Assembly: GCA_035492775.1 (NCBI GenBank)
Contig: DATJIW010000082.1
Span: forward strand, 20,617 to 84,616
Length of the DNA stretch: 64,000 nt
Source: DATJFQ01 sp035492775
GTDB taxonomy: Bacteria; Acidobacteriota; Vicinamibacteria; Vicinamibacterales; 2-12-FULL-66-21
Direction of reading: 5' to 3'
A program made the position numbers and the translations under genes. The notes beneath the pieces are model-generated. The model saw only the letters and a program-made list of their open reading frames with translations. It did not search any database and had not been told where the DNA came from. Below, in pieces: positions 41,753 to 51,154 of the stretch. Every line of letters begins with the position of its first letter. The stretch's first letter is position 1.

Positions 41753-43087
41753 ATGTCCGCCCACAACCGCATCGTCTGGTCTGAGGGGCTCTTCCTGCAG
41801 CCGCATCATTTCCAGCAGCAGGACCGCTATTTCGAGCGCTACGTCGAAACACGCTGCCAGTCGCTCGTGCCTTACAGCTGGGGAATCATCGAGGTCGAGT
41901 TCGAGCGCGACTTCCTGAAGATCGGGAAAGTCGGGCTGCGGCGTCTGACGGGGGTCTTTCCGGACGGCACGCCGTTCCGCATGCCGGACGACGACCCGCT
42001 GCCGGCGCCGATCGACATTCCAGCGGATCTGCGGGACCAGCGTCTGCATCTCGCCGTCCCGCTGCGCCGCGCCGGCGAGCTCGAATCCGCGCGGACGCCG
42101 TCGGCGGAAGATCTCGTGCGGCAGCAGATCCGCGAGTTTCAGGTCGCGAACATCGCCGCGTCGGGGGGCGAGCCCGCAACGCTCGAAGTCGGTGCGCTGC
42201 GCACGCGGCTGCTCGCGGAACGGGACGTCACCGAAGCGTACGCCACGATTCCGCTGGCGCACATCGTGGAGTGCCGCGCCGACCAGCAGGTCGTGCTCGA
42301 CGATACGTTCATTCCGACCGTCCTGCACGTGCGATCGTCGACGCGGCTGGCGACGCTGGCAACCGAGCTGCTCGGGTTGTTCCACCAGCGCGGCGAAGCG
42401 CTCGGCGGCCGCGTGGCTGCGACGAGCCGCGGCGCCGCGTCGGAACTGGCCGACTTCCTGATGCTTCAGGTGATCAATCGGTGCGAGCCGCTGCTCGCGC
42501 ATTTTGCCGACGCCGGCGCGATCCATCCGGAGGCGTTCTACCAGTTCTGCGTTGCCGCCGCGGGCGAGCTGACGACGTTCACGACCACGTCCAAGCGGAC
42601 GCCGAAGTTTCCGGGCTACCGGCACGATCATTTGAAGGAGACGTTCGAACCCGTCATCGCCTCGCTCCGCGAGTCCATGAGCAAGGTGATGACGCAGAAC
42701 GCGATCCCCATCCCGCTCGAACCGCGCAAGTTCGGCATCAGCGTGGCCATCGTGCAGGACCGGTCGCTTCTCAGTTCGGCTGTCTTCATCCTTGCGGCCC
42801 GCGCGGACGGGCCCGCCGAGAACCTGCGCCAGCGTTTCCCGGCGCAGGTGAAGATCGCGCCGGCCGAGAAGATTGGCGACCTCGTGCGGCAGGGTCTTCC
42901 CGGCGTTCCCGTCGTTGCAATGCCGGTGGCGCCGCGTCAGATCCCGTATCACGCCGGCTACGCGTATTTCGAGCTCGATCAGACGCACGAACTCTGGGAG
43001 CAGCTGAAAGGATCGGGCGGCGTCGCGATCTATGTGTCCGGAGAATTCCCCGGACTGGCGATGGAGTTCTGGGCGATTCGCGGCTGA
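41753..43087 (+). CDS. tssK: Type VI baseplate subunit TssK
   Basis: 444 residues, the usual length for TssK. The family-defining start MSAHNRIVWSEGLFLQPHHFQQQDRY is present (positions 1-26), followed by the siphophage receptor-binding-like shoulder and a C-terminal domain (YHAGYAYFELDQTHELWEQL). TssK trimers link the cytoplasmic baseplate (TssEFG) to the TssLM membrane complex. It lies between tagH and tssL, all co-directional. Confidence 0.96.
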   Translation: MSAHNRIVWSEGLFLQPHHFQQQDRYFERYVETRCQSLVPYSWGIIEVEFERDFLKIGKVGLRRLTGVFPDGTPFRMPDDDPLPAPIDIPADLRDQRLHLAVPLRRAGELESARTPSAEDLVRQQIREFQVANIAASGGEPATLEVGALRTRLLAERDVTEAYATIPLAHIVECRADQQVVLDDTFIPTVLHVRSSTRLATLATELLGLFHQRGEALGGRVAATSRGAASELADFLMLQVINRCEPLLAHFADAGAIHPEAFYQFCVAAAGELTTFTTTSKRTPKFPGYRHDHLKETFEPVIASLRESMSKVMTQNAIPIPLEPRKFGISVAIVQDRSLLSSAVFILAARADGPAENLRQRFPAQVKIAPAEKIGDLVRQGLPGVPVVAMPVAPRQIPYHAGYAYFELDQTHELWEQLKGSGGVAIYVSGEFPGLAMEFWAIRG

Positions 43088-43097
43088 AGGATTTTCC

Positions 43098-44408
43098 ATG
43101 GCGGACACCGACGATCCCTTCCTGCCGTCGGATCTCACGCACCGGCCGCGGCCGGGCGCGGGCCGCCGGGGTACGGCCGACACGGGGGTCGTCCGGCCCG
43201 TTGCCCATCGCGCAGCGGAAGTCGAGCCGATCTCCGACTCCGTTCGCGCGTCGATCGGACTCGGCCTCAACCCGCTCGTCCAGGCGGCGATTCCTCTTTT
43301 GCTCGTCGCGGGGCAGCTGCGCGGCGCGCCCGCGGCGATGGACGTCGGCGGTCTGCGCCGGCACGTGCTCGAGGAGATGCGCCGGTTCGAGGATCAGGCG
43401 CGCGCCTCGGGTGTCCGAAACGAGATCGTGCTTGCCGCGCGGTACGCGCTCTGTGCCGCTCTGGACGAGGCAGTGCTGTCGACTCCGTGGGGGGCGCAGA
43501 GCGAGTGGGCGCAGCACCCGATTCTCGTGGCGCTTCATCGCGAAGCCTGGGGCGGCGAAAAGTTCTTCGAGATGCTCAACCGCATCTCCGCGGATCCCGC
43601 GCGGCATCTCGACCTGCTCGAACTTCAGCACATCATTCTTTCGCTCGGATTCACGGGCAAGTATCAGCAAATCGACCGGGGGTACGAGCAGCTCTCGGAC
43701 CTGCAGCGGGAGATCTCGCGGACCATCCACAAGTTTCGCGGCGCGCCGCCTCCGGAGCTGTCGATCAAGTGGCGCGGCCTGGAGGATCAGCGCAGTCGAT
43801 TGATTCGGTACGTGCCCTGGTGGGTGGTCGCCGCCGCCGCTGTCGCCGTACTCGCCGTGACGTTTGTCGTCTATCAATCGCGTCTCGCCGCGCAGGCCGA
43901 TCCGCTCCACGCGCGGCTGGCACAGGTCGGTCTCGAGGACTTCGCGGTGCCGCCGCCGCCCGCGCGCGTCAAAGGGCCGACGCTCAAGCAGCTGCTCGCG
44001 CCCGAAGAGGCGGCCGGGCGGCTCACCGTCGAGGAGAACGGCGGCCGAACGCTCATCACGATGCCCGGCGGCGATCTCTTCGGCTCGGGGAGCGCCGACG
44101 TGAACCCCGGATACGAGCCGACGCTCGAGCGGATCGGCCAGGCGATCAACCAGGTGCCGGGCCGCGTGATGATCGTCGGGCACACCGATGACCAGCCGAT
44201 CAAGTCGCTCAAGTTCCACGACAACTACGAGCTGTCGCGCGAGCGCGCCGTCAGCGTCGCGAACGTGCTGAAGAAGACGATCAGCAATCCGGCGCGTCTC
44301 GCATGGACCGGCGTCGGGCCGTCGCAGCCGAGATACCGTCCCGAGTCGGATCCGGCGAACCGCGCGCGCAACCGGCGCGTCGAGATCATCCATCTGGCTG
44401 GCGAATAA
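43098..44408 (+). CDS. tssL: Type VI membrane-complex protein TssL (DotU) with OmpA domain
   Basis: 436 residues from the ATG at 43098. The DotU domain (about 45-232) has LNPLVQAAIPLLLVAGQLRG, the core ARYALCAALDEAVLSTPWG and ELQHIILSLGFTGKYQ. One membrane segment follows (about 238-260, YVPWWVVAAAAVAVLAVTFVVY). A C-terminal OmpA/MotB domain (about 314-432) carries GHTDDQPIKSL and NRARNRRVEI. This is an evolved TssL that can bind peptidoglycan directly and anchor the machine in the wall. The gene sits directly before tssM. Confidence 0.96.
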   Translation: MADTDDPFLPSDLTHRPRPGAGRRGTADTGVVRPVAHRAAEVEPISDSVRASIGLGLNPLVQAAIPLLLVAGQLRGAPAAMDVGGLRRHVLEEMRRFEDQARASGVRNEIVLAARYALCAALDEAVLSTPWGAQSEWAQHPILVALHREAWGGEKFFEMLNRISADPARHLDLLELQHIILSLGFTGKYQQIDRGYEQLSDLQREISRTIHKFRGAPPPELSIKWRGLEDQRSRLIRYVPWWVVAAAAVAVLAVTFVVYQSRLAAQADPLHARLAQVGLEDFAVPPPPARVKGPTLKQLLAPEEAAGRLTVEENGGRTLITMPGGDLFGSGSADVNPGYEPTLERIGQAINQVPGRVMIVGHTDDQPIKSLKFHDNYELSRERAVSVANVLKKTISNPARLAWTGVGPSQPRYRPESDPANRARNRRVEIIHLAGE

Positions 44409-44414
44409 GGACCC

Positions 44415-47400
44415 ATGTTCGCGTTCCTGAAGCGCAGCTTCGTCGTCATTGTCGGGTTCCTGCTCATCGCGGCGTTCATCTGGTTTGCCGGGCCGTATTT
44501 CGCGTTTGCCGACTACCATCCGCTCGATCCGCCGATGGTGCGGCTGGTGCTCATCGGCGTCGTCGTTGGTCTCTGGCTGACCTCGAAGTTGATCAAGCGT
44601 CTCCGCGCCTACCGCGCGGGCGACCGCCTGCTGGCGGCCGTCGCGGCGCAGCCGCAGCCCGAGACGCCGCGGACGCCCGCTGAAGTCGCCAAGCTGCGCG
44701 AGCGGTTCGAAGAGGCCGTCGGCGCGCTGAAACACCAGCAGCGTCAATCGGGCCACAGCCTGTACGACCTTCCGTGGTACGTCATCATCGGCGCTCCCGG
44801 ATCGGGAAAGACGACAGCCCTGCTCAACTCCGGCCTGAAGTTTCCGCTGGAGCAGCGCGTCGGGAAGGGCGCGCTGCGCGGCGTCGGCGGGACACGCAAC
44901 TGCGACTGGTGGTTCACGGACGAAGCCGTGTTCCTCGACACCGCGGGCCGCTATACGACGCAGGACTCCGATGCCGAGTCCGACAGTCTCGGTTGGAACG
45001 AGTTCCTGTCGCTGCTCCGGAAGTACCGCGCGCGGCGTCCGATCAACGGCGTGATCCTGACGATCAATGCGCAGGACCTGCTCGTGGGTGGTGCATCTGT
45101 ACGCGAGGCGCACGTCGAGGCGGCGCGCCGCCGGCTCGAGGAGCTGAATCGGGAGCTGAAGATTCAGCTGCCGGTCTACGTCATGGTGACGAAGTGCGAC
45201 CTCGTCGACGGCTTTGCTGAATACTTCGACGACCTGAAAGCCGAAGGGCGCGCGCAGGTGTGGGGCGTCACGTTTCCCTACGACCAGAGCGTGGCCAACG
45301 ACGGCCCGCGCGCGTATCCGGCGGAGTTCGATGCGCTCATTGCCCGGCTCAACGAACGTGTGCTCGACCGCATGGAGGAGGCGCGTGACACACGCCGGCG
45401 TACGCGGATCTTCGCGTTCCCGCAGCAGACGGCCACGCTGCGCGAGCCGTTGACGGAATGGATCACGGAAGTCTTCAGCGCGCGGGGCTTCGCCGGCCAG
45501 ATCCTGCTCCGCGGCGTGTATTTCACGAGCGGCACACAGGAAGGCACGCCGATCGATCGACTGCTTGGCAGCATCGGGCGCAGGTTCGGTGCGGCGGATG
45601 CGGTCATGGCCCCGCAGGGCCCGGGCAAGGCGTATTTCGTCGAGACACTTCTCAAGACGGTGATGATCGGCGAGTCCGGCCTTGCAGGCATCAATCGCCG
45701 TCTGGAACTTCGTAAGGCGTCGGCGCTGCTTGGCGCGTACGTCGCCGCCGGACTGATCGCGACTATCGGCGTCATCGCGCTCACGGTGAGCTACAACCAC
45801 AACCGCCAGTATCTCGACGAGGCCGCGGCCGATATCGATACGTTCGAGCACACCGCATCGGTGACGCCGGCGTCCCCGCTCGGCCTGATCGTGGCTCGGC
45901 TCGACGGCATTCGCAGCGTCGTCGATGGAGCGGATCGGTACGCGCAAACGACGGCGCTGCCGTTGCGGTGGGGACTGTATCAGGGACGCGCGATCGGCAA
46001 CGCCGCGCGCGACGCGTACGTGCGCGAACTGGACAGCGTGCTGCTGCCACGGCTCGCGTCGCACATCCACGCGCGCATGGAACAGTACGCGTCGGACCCG
46101 CAAAAGCTGTATGTCTACCTCAAGGCATATCTCATGCTCGGCGAGCCGAAGCACCTGGACCGGGAATACCTCCAGCGGATCGCCGACGTCGAGTGGCGCC
46201 AGAATCCCGGCGACGCGGCGCTGGCGCCGGCCCTCGGGCAACATCTGAACGCACTGTTCGACAACGGCGGTACGCTCCGGCCGATCCCGCTCGACGCGAC
46301 GCTCGTGACGCAGGCGCGCAACAGCATTCAGCAGACGTCGATGGCCAGGGTCTTGTACGAAGACGTCAAGCGCGCCTACACGGATGACGCCGGCGTGGGA
46401 TTGCGCCTCGATCAGGCCGCCGGAGTGGGCGCCGAGCGTGTGTTTACGCGGCGCAGCGGGCTGCCGATCTCGTCGCCTATTCCGGCGCTTTATACCCGCG
46501 ACGTGTTCAAGCGTTTCGTCAAGGACGGCCGGGCGGAGCTGCTCACGCGACTCAATAAAGACGCGTGGGTGTGGGGGCAGAGTTCGATTTCTGCCGCGGC
46601 CAGCTCCGGCACGCTCGTCTCCGGCGTCTCGAACCTCTACGAGCAGGACTACATCCACGCGTGGGACGCGCTGCTCGACGACCTGCAGTTCGCATCGTTT
46701 CCGACGATCCCCCAGGCGAACGACGCCTTGCGGATCCTCGTCGCACCGACGTCGCCCCTGCGGGGCCTGCTGCGTGTCGTCGCCGACAACACGACCCTCG
46801 TGGAGCAGACGAACCCGTCGACGCCGACGGGAGTGATCGGTCAGACGAGGAAAAAGGTGACCGATACGCTGTCGGGTGTGCTGAAGCCGATCGAGAGCGC
46901 GGCCGGGATGCCCGCCGTCGAGCCGGGGATGCTCGTCACCGCGCATTTTCAATGGGCGAGGCAGCTGACCGCAGGCGAGGCGGGCAAGACACAGCTCGAT
47001 TCGATCATCCAGTCGCTCGCGGCCATCCAGCAGCAGCTCGATGCGCTCGGTCCCGATGTGGCCGGCGGCAGCCCTGTCGACATCCTCTCCAGTCCCTCGT
47101 TCCGGGCGCTCATGCAGACGCTGCGGGTGCAGTCGGAGGCATTGCCGCCGGGGCTTCGCACCCTGGTGTCCCAGATCGCGCAAGCGCCGGAGGATGTCGT
47201 GGTCGCGGGCGCGACCGAACAAATAGAGTCGCTGTACAACCAGCAGGTCGTGCCTGCGTGCACGAGCCTGATTGCGGGCAAGTACCCGTTTGCCAACTCG
47301 CCCGCGGATGTTCAACTGTCGGATTTCGGTGCGGTGTTCGGGTACGACGGTTTGTTCGACAAGTTCTTCGCCGACCATCTCGCGAAGCAAATCGACACGT

Positions 47401-47891
47401 CCGGCGCTACATGGACGTGGCGACCGGGATCGGTGAATCCGTCGCAGCGGCTTCTCGAACAGTTCCAGGCAGCCGACCGGATCCGTAAGATGTTCTTCCC
47501 GGCCGGTTCGAAAACGCCGTCGGTGAAGTTCTTCGTGACGTTCAGCGACGTCGACAGCACGGCGACGAGATTCGTGCTGCTGGTCGACGGACAGACCATG
47601 GACGACAAGCACCTCAAGCAGCAGGTCACATGGCCTGGTCCCACTCCCGGCAGCGCGTCGAGCGAGTGGGAGAGCCGTTATTACGACCCGATGAAAACAT
47701 ATGGCGGGCCGTGGGCTTGGTTCAGGATGGTCGACGACACCCGGATCGCGACGGCGGCGGATCCGGATCAGCGGATCGTGCTCAACATTCAGAACCGCTA
47801 TCACCGGGTGCACGTGACCGTGGAACCGTCGACCGCGTCCGCAAACCCGTTCGTGTCCTGGGACTGGCGTCAATTCAGCTGCCAATCGTGA
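44415..47891 (+). CDS. tssM: Type VI membrane-complex protein TssM (IcmF)
   Basis: 1158 residues, start after an AAGGA box. Two N-terminal membrane segments (VVIVGFLLIAAFIWFAG, VRLVLIGVVVGLWLTSKL) precede a cytoplasmic GTPase-like domain with Walker A GAPGSGKT (126-133) and DTAGRYTTQD as the switch/Walker B region. A third membrane segment (about 437-458, AYVAAGLIATIGVIALTV) leads to the large periplasmic part, ending in the IcmF C-terminal domain (WPGPTPGSASSEWES, GPWAWFRMVDDTRI). It builds the trans-envelope channel with TssL. Confidence 0.96.
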   Translation: MFAFLKRSFVVIVGFLLIAAFIWFAGPYFAFADYHPLDPPMVRLVLIGVVVGLWLTSKLIKRLRAYRAGDRLLAAVAAQPQPETPRTPAEVAKLRERFEEAVGALKHQQRQSGHSLYDLPWYVIIGAPGSGKTTALLNSGLKFPLEQRVGKGALRGVGGTRNCDWWFTDEAVFLDTAGRYTTQDSDAESDSLGWNEFLSLLRKYRARRPINGVILTINAQDLLVGGASVREAHVEAARRRLEELNRELKIQLPVYVMVTKCDLVDGFAEYFDDLKAEGRAQVWGVTFPYDQSVANDGPRAYPAEFDALIARLNERVLDRMEEARDTRRRTRIFAFPQQTATLREPLTEWITEVFSARGFAGQILLRGVYFTSGTQEGTPIDRLLGSIGRRFGAADAVMAPQGPGKAYFVETLLKTVMIGESGLAGINRRLELRKASALLGAYVAAGLIATIGVIALTVSYNHNRQYLDEAAADIDTFEHTASVTPASPLGLIVARLDGIRSVVDGADRYAQTTALPLRWGLYQGRAIGNAARDAYVRELDSVLLPRLASHIHARMEQYASDPQKLYVYLKAYLMLGEPKHLDREYLQRIADVEWRQNPGDAALAPALGQHLNALFDNGGTLRPIPLDATLVTQARNSIQQTSMARVLYEDVKRAYTDDAGVGLRLDQAAGVGAERVFTRRSGLPISSPIPALYTRDVFKRFVKDGRAELLTRLNKDAWVWGQSSISAAASSGTLVSGVSNLYEQDYIHAWDALLDDLQFASFPTIPQANDALRILVAPTSPLRGLLRVVADNTTLVEQTNPSTPTGVIGQTRKKVTDTLSGVLKPIESAAGMPAVEPGMLVTAHFQWARQLTAGEAGKTQLDSIIQSLAAIQQQLDALGPDVAGGSPVDILSSPSFRALMQTLRVQSEALPPGLRTLVSQIAQAPEDVVVAGATEQIESLYNQQVVPACTSLIAGKYPFANSPADVQLSDFGAVFGYDGLFDKFFADHLAKQIDTSGATWTWRPGSVNPSQRLLEQFQAADRIRKMFFPAGSKTPSVKFFVTFSDVDSTATRFVLLVDGQTMDDKHLKQQVTWPGPTPGSASSEWESRYYDPMKTYGGPWAWFRMVDDTRIATAADPDQRIVLNIQNRYHRVHVTVEPSTASANPFVSWDWRQFSCQS

Positions 47892-47897
47892 GCGCTC

Positions 47898-49415
47898 ATG
47901 CAGATAGGCTTTTACGGCAAGCTGCCGAGCCACGGTGACTTCCTCCGGCGCCGCGTCTCCGACGCGTTCGTCGACGCCTGGGATGCCTGGCTTCGCGAGT
48001 GCCTCGCGGCGAGCCGCGCGGCGCTCGGGCCGCGGTGGCTCGACGTTTATCTGACCAGCCCCGCGTGGCGGTTCGCGTGTGCCGCCGGGGCCTGCGGTCC
48101 TGCGCCGCTCATCGGCGTGGTCGCGCCGAGCGTCGATCAGGTCGGCCGCTATTTCCCGCTGACACTCGTCGCCGAGCTGCCAGCCGACATCAACCTGGTC
48201 ACCGCCGCGTCGACGTCCGAACGCTTCCTCGATGCGGCCGAGCGGCTCGTGATCGAAACCCTTGCGACCGAGCGCGTCGATTTCGACCGGTTCGATCGTG
48301 GCGTGCTGGCGCTCGAGCCGGAGCTGGCTTATGCAGCGGCGCCGCCGCCGCTCATCCTCGGGTCGGAGGCCACGGCGATCCTGACGGACAGTCCTCGCGC
48401 GTGGCACGTGCCGCTCGGCGCTTCGTCCGATATCACGCTCGCCTTCGAACAGCTCCTGTCGCTGCACCTCGAGGCGAAGTTCAGGCCGCTCGTCCTGTAC
48501 TGGACGGACGGTTCAGCGGTCGTCGAACCGAGTTGTCTTGTGTTGAAGGGGCTGCCCGATCCATCCGGTTATGCGGCGCTGCTCGAAGGCTCGTGGCGCG
48601 TCCACCGGTGGCATTCGGTCCCGACTCACGTTGCCGACGTCCTCGACGAGCCCACGCTCGCGACCAACACCGAAGTGAGTCCCGGGCGCCTGTTTTTCCG
48701 ATCTGCCGCGTCGACTGACGTCGGCCGCGCGCGGACGAACAACGAGGACAGCTACGTCGAACGCGCCGCCGTCGGCCTGTGGGCGGTCGCCGACGGCATG
48801 GGCGGGCACAGCCACGGCGAGGTGGCGAGCCGCATGGTGTGCGATGCCCTGACGGATTTCGCGCTCGACGGCACGTTCGAAGAAGTCGTGGACGCAGCCG
48901 GGAAGCGGGTCCGCGACGTCAACGAATACCTGGTTCACGCGTCGCTGAACGCGGATCCGTCCGAGCGGAGCGGCAGCACCGTCGTGATCCTGTTGTTACG
49001 AGGCGCGAAATCCGCCGTATTGTGGGCCGGAGACAGCCGCGTCTATCGTTTCCGGGGCGGCGTTCTGGAGCAGTTGACGCGGGATCACAGCCTGGCGGAA
49101 CTCGAAGGTGCCGCCGCCAACGAATCGAGCGTCATCACGCGCGCCGTGGGCGTCGAGGCGGACCTCGAGCTGGACGTCCACCGCGACGGCGTCCTGCCGG
49201 AGGACCGTTTTCTCCTGTGTTCCGATGGACTTACACGGGTGCTCGCGCCTGAAGAAATCACGGCCTGGATGAAGAACCCGGACATCGAACGGGCCGTCGA
49301 CGGACTGATTCAGGCAACGCTGGACGCCGGAGCGCCGGACAACGTAACGGTCGTCATCGCAGAGGCGGTTGGTGCTGGGAGCGCCGATGCCGTAGGGGTC
49401 GTGGCCGCGCCGTGA
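47898..49415 (+). CDS. TagF - PppA fusion (type VI post-translational regulator and PP2C phosphatase)
   Basis: 505 residues joining two regulators usually made from separate genes. Residues 1 to about 150 are the TagF domain (MQIGFYGKLPSHGDFLRRRV, DQVGRYFPLTLVAELP), a post-translational repressor in Pseudomonas. About 264-490 is a PP2C Ser/Thr phosphatase with metal/phosphate residues in RTNNEDSY, ADGMGGHSHGE, WAGDSRVYRF, LCSDGLT and DNVTVV. The phosphatase should dephosphorylate TagH/Fha. It follows tssM by 6 bases and is followed by a strong hairpin. Confidence 0.94.
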   Translation: MQIGFYGKLPSHGDFLRRRVSDAFVDAWDAWLRECLAASRAALGPRWLDVYLTSPAWRFACAAGACGPAPLIGVVAPSVDQVGRYFPLTLVAELPADINLVTAASTSERFLDAAERLVIETLATERVDFDRFDRGVLALEPELAYAAAPPPLILGSEATAILTDSPRAWHVPLGASSDITLAFEQLLSLHLEAKFRPLVLYWTDGSAVVEPSCLVLKGLPDPSGYAALLEGSWRVHRWHSVPTHVADVLDEPTLATNTEVSPGRLFFRSAASTDVGRARTNNEDSYVERAAVGLWAVADGMGGHSHGEVASRMVCDALTDFALDGTFEEVVDAAGKRVRDVNEYLVHASLNADPSERSGSTVVILLLRGAKSAVLWAGDSRVYRFRGGVLEQLTRDHSLAELEGAAANESSVITRAVGVEADLELDVHRDGVLPEDRFLLCSDGLTRVLAPEEITAWMKNPDIERAVDGLIQATLDAGAPDNVTVVIAEAVGAGSADAVGVVAAP

Positions 49416-49427
49416 GCCTGCACCGCC

Positions 49428-49463
49428 CCTCAGAACCCCGCGGACGTCCCGCGGGACCTGAGG
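49428..49463 (+). terminator. Strong stem-loop after tagF-pppA
   Basis: Outer arms CCTCAG/CTGAGG enclose inner arms CCCGCGG/CCGCGGG around a 5-base loop. A TTTTT run occurs 12 bases after the stem (49476-49480), and TAGAAT (49485-49490) could be a -10 for the genes from tssA onward. It may act as a terminator, attenuator or processing site dividing the locus. Confidence 0.5.
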
Positions 49464-49530
49464 CCGCGGCGCCCCTTTTTCAGGTAGAATGCGGCCTCCG
49501 CGGATCCTGGTGATGAGTGAAGGGTTATAA

Positions 49531-50568
49531 ATGAGCGCGCGGTGGGATGCGGAATCGCTGCTCCAGCCGCTTCCCGGCGAGCAGCCCTGCGGTCTGAACC
49601 TCGACGACACCGGTGGACTCGTCGCGCTGGATGCGCTGCGGCTGTTCGGTCAGACCCGCTCGCCGGAAGCGCCGCCCGATACCGACGATGCGGACAAGGA
49701 GGCAGCGAAAGCGAAGCCGCCCGTTGAATGGGGAAAGGTCCAGTCCGACGCCGTTGAGGGACTGGGCAAGAGCAAGGATCTCCGGCTGCTGGCCTATCTC
49801 GCCACGGCGGTCCTGCGAACCGAGGGATTGCCAGCCTTTACGAAAGTACTTGGCACGGCATCCCAGTGGCTGCAAATGTACTGGCCGAAGGTGTACCCGC
49901 CGCTCGATGAGGACGCCATCGCACGCCGGAACGCGCTGAACTGCTTCGCGGATCCGATGGCCGTCGTCGATCGCGTGTGGCGGCTGCCGCTCGTCGAAAG
50001 CCGGCAGCACGGACGCTACGCGTTGCGGGACATCGAGATTGCGCGGGGGCAGGTGGCGCCGGGCCCGCTCGAGGCGAAGCCGGACGAAGCCGCGATCGTG
50101 GCCGCCTTCGGCGAAATGCCGACGGAAGACCTGTCGGCGCTGGAGCGGTCCGTCGCCGATGGCATGGGCGCGCTCAACGCGATCGACGCTCGGATGCGGA
50201 GCGAAGGCGGGCCGGATGTCGCGCCGGACTTCGCGCCGTTGTCGACGCAGTTCGCCAAGCTGAATCGGTTTCTTCGGGAGCAGCTCGAGGCGCGCAACGG
50301 CGGCGGCGCCGCATCTGCGGGTGTTGGAAACGGATCATCGGCCGGAGCGGTGTTCGCGGTCGGCGGCATCGCGTCGCGGCAGGACGCGATTCGGGCGCTC
50401 GACGCGGTGGCCGAGTATTTCCGGCGGAACGAGCCGTCGAGTCCGATCCCGCTGTTCGTGGATCGGGCCAAGCGGCTGGTGGCGAAAGATTTCCTCGAGG
50501 TGCTGGCGGACATCGCCCCCGATGCGCTCGCGGTTGCGCGATCGGCGGGCGGACTGAAGAACGAGTAA
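49531..50568 (+). CDS. tssA: Type VI protein TssA (ImpA N-terminal domain)
   Basis: 345 residues, start after GAAGGG. The ImpA_N domain (about 1-150) has LLQPLPGEQPCGLNL, EWGKVQSDAVEGLGKSKDLR and WLQMYWPKVYPPLDEDAI, all diagnostic. The C-terminal part (SRQDAIRALDAVAEYFRRNEPSSPIPLFVDRAKRLV) is the short-form TssA tail. TssA caps the growing sheath or docks at the baseplate. First gene after the hairpin. Confidence 0.95.
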   Translation: MSARWDAESLLQPLPGEQPCGLNLDDTGGLVALDALRLFGQTRSPEAPPDTDDADKEAAKAKPPVEWGKVQSDAVEGLGKSKDLRLLAYLATAVLRTEGLPAFTKVLGTASQWLQMYWPKVYPPLDEDAIARRNALNCFADPMAVVDRVWRLPLVESRQHGRYALRDIEIARGQVAPGPLEAKPDEAAIVAAFGEMPTEDLSALERSVADGMGALNAIDARMRSEGGPDVAPDFAPLSTQFAKLNRFLREQLEARNGGGAASAGVGNGSSAGAVFAVGGIASRQDAIRALDAVAEYFRRNEPSSPIPLFVDRAKRLVAKDFLEVLADIAPDALAVARSAGGLKNE

Positions 50569-50570
50569 CC

Positions 50571-50592
50571 CAAAGGGTCGGCCGACTCTTTG
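50571..50592. promoter_or_regulatory. 22-bp near-perfect palindrome between tssA and tssB
   Basis: Arms CAAAGGGTCGG and CCGACTCTTTG match at 10 of 11 positions, and the remaining pair is G-U in RNA. It fills most of the gap between the tssA stop and the tssB ribosome-binding site. It could be an operator or an RNA hairpin (GGCC loop) that protects or separates the highly expressed tssBC message. Confidence 0.5.
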
Positions 50593-50611
50593 ATCTTTGC
50601 TGGAGGTTCCC

Positions 50612-51127
50612 GTGGCAAAGGCGAGCAGTCAGAAGTTCATCGCGCGCAACCGGGCGCCCCGCGTCCAGATCGAGTACGACGTGGAGCTCTATGGCGCGGA
50701 GAAGAAGATCCAGCTGCCGTTCGTGATGGGCGTTCTGGCAGACCTGTCCGGAAAGCCCGCCGAGCCGCTGGCGCCGGTCGCCGACAGCAAGTTCCTCGAG
50801 ATCGACGTCGACAACTTCGACAGCCGCATGAAGGCGTTGAAGCCCCGGGTCGCGTTCCAGGTCCCGAATACGCTGACCGGCGAAGGCAACATGAACGTCG
50901 AGCTGACGTTCGACAGCATGGACGACTTCTCGCCGGCCGCCGTCGCGTCGAAGGTCGATGCGCTCAACAAGCTGCTCGAAGCGCGCCAGCAGCTCGCGAA
51001 CCTGATCACCTACATGGACGGGAAGACGGGCGCCGAGGAACTCGTCGCGAAGCTGCTGCAGGATCCCGCGCTGCTGCAGACGCTGGCGTCCACGAAGAAT
51101 CCGCAGGGCGAATCGTCCGGCTCATAA
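50612..51127 (+). CDS. tssB: Type VI sheath small subunit TssB (VipA)
   Basis: 171 residues from a GTG at 50612 seven bases after GGAGG; an in-frame TTG at 50597 overlaps that box and is rejected. TssB/ImpB signatures are SSQKFIARNRAPRVQIEYDV, LPFVMGVLADLSG, FDSMDDFSPAAVASKV and LLEARQQLANLITYMDGK. With TssC it forms the contractile sheath. Immediately upstream of tssC (27 bases). Confidence 0.97.
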   Translation: MAKASSQKFIARNRAPRVQIEYDVELYGAEKKIQLPFVMGVLADLSGKPAEPLAPVADSKFLEIDVDNFDSRMKALKPRVAFQVPNTLTGEGNMNVELTFDSMDDFSPAAVASKVDALNKLLEARQQLANLITYMDGKTGAEELVAKLLQDPALLQTLASTKNPQGESSGS

Positions 51128-51154
51128 CGCGGCATCGGGATTCGGAGAACAGCC

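Noticed and set aside
42786..48467. Minus-strand open frame of about 1890 codons
   Set aside because: It is antisense to tssK, tssL, tssM and tagF-pppA, and its translation is Arg/Gly/His-rich without any domain. It arises from GC-rich codon bias.
49485..49490. TAGAAT as a confident -10 promoter for tssA
   Set aside because: No acceptable -35 element lies 16-18 bases upstream. It is kept only as a note under the hairpin.
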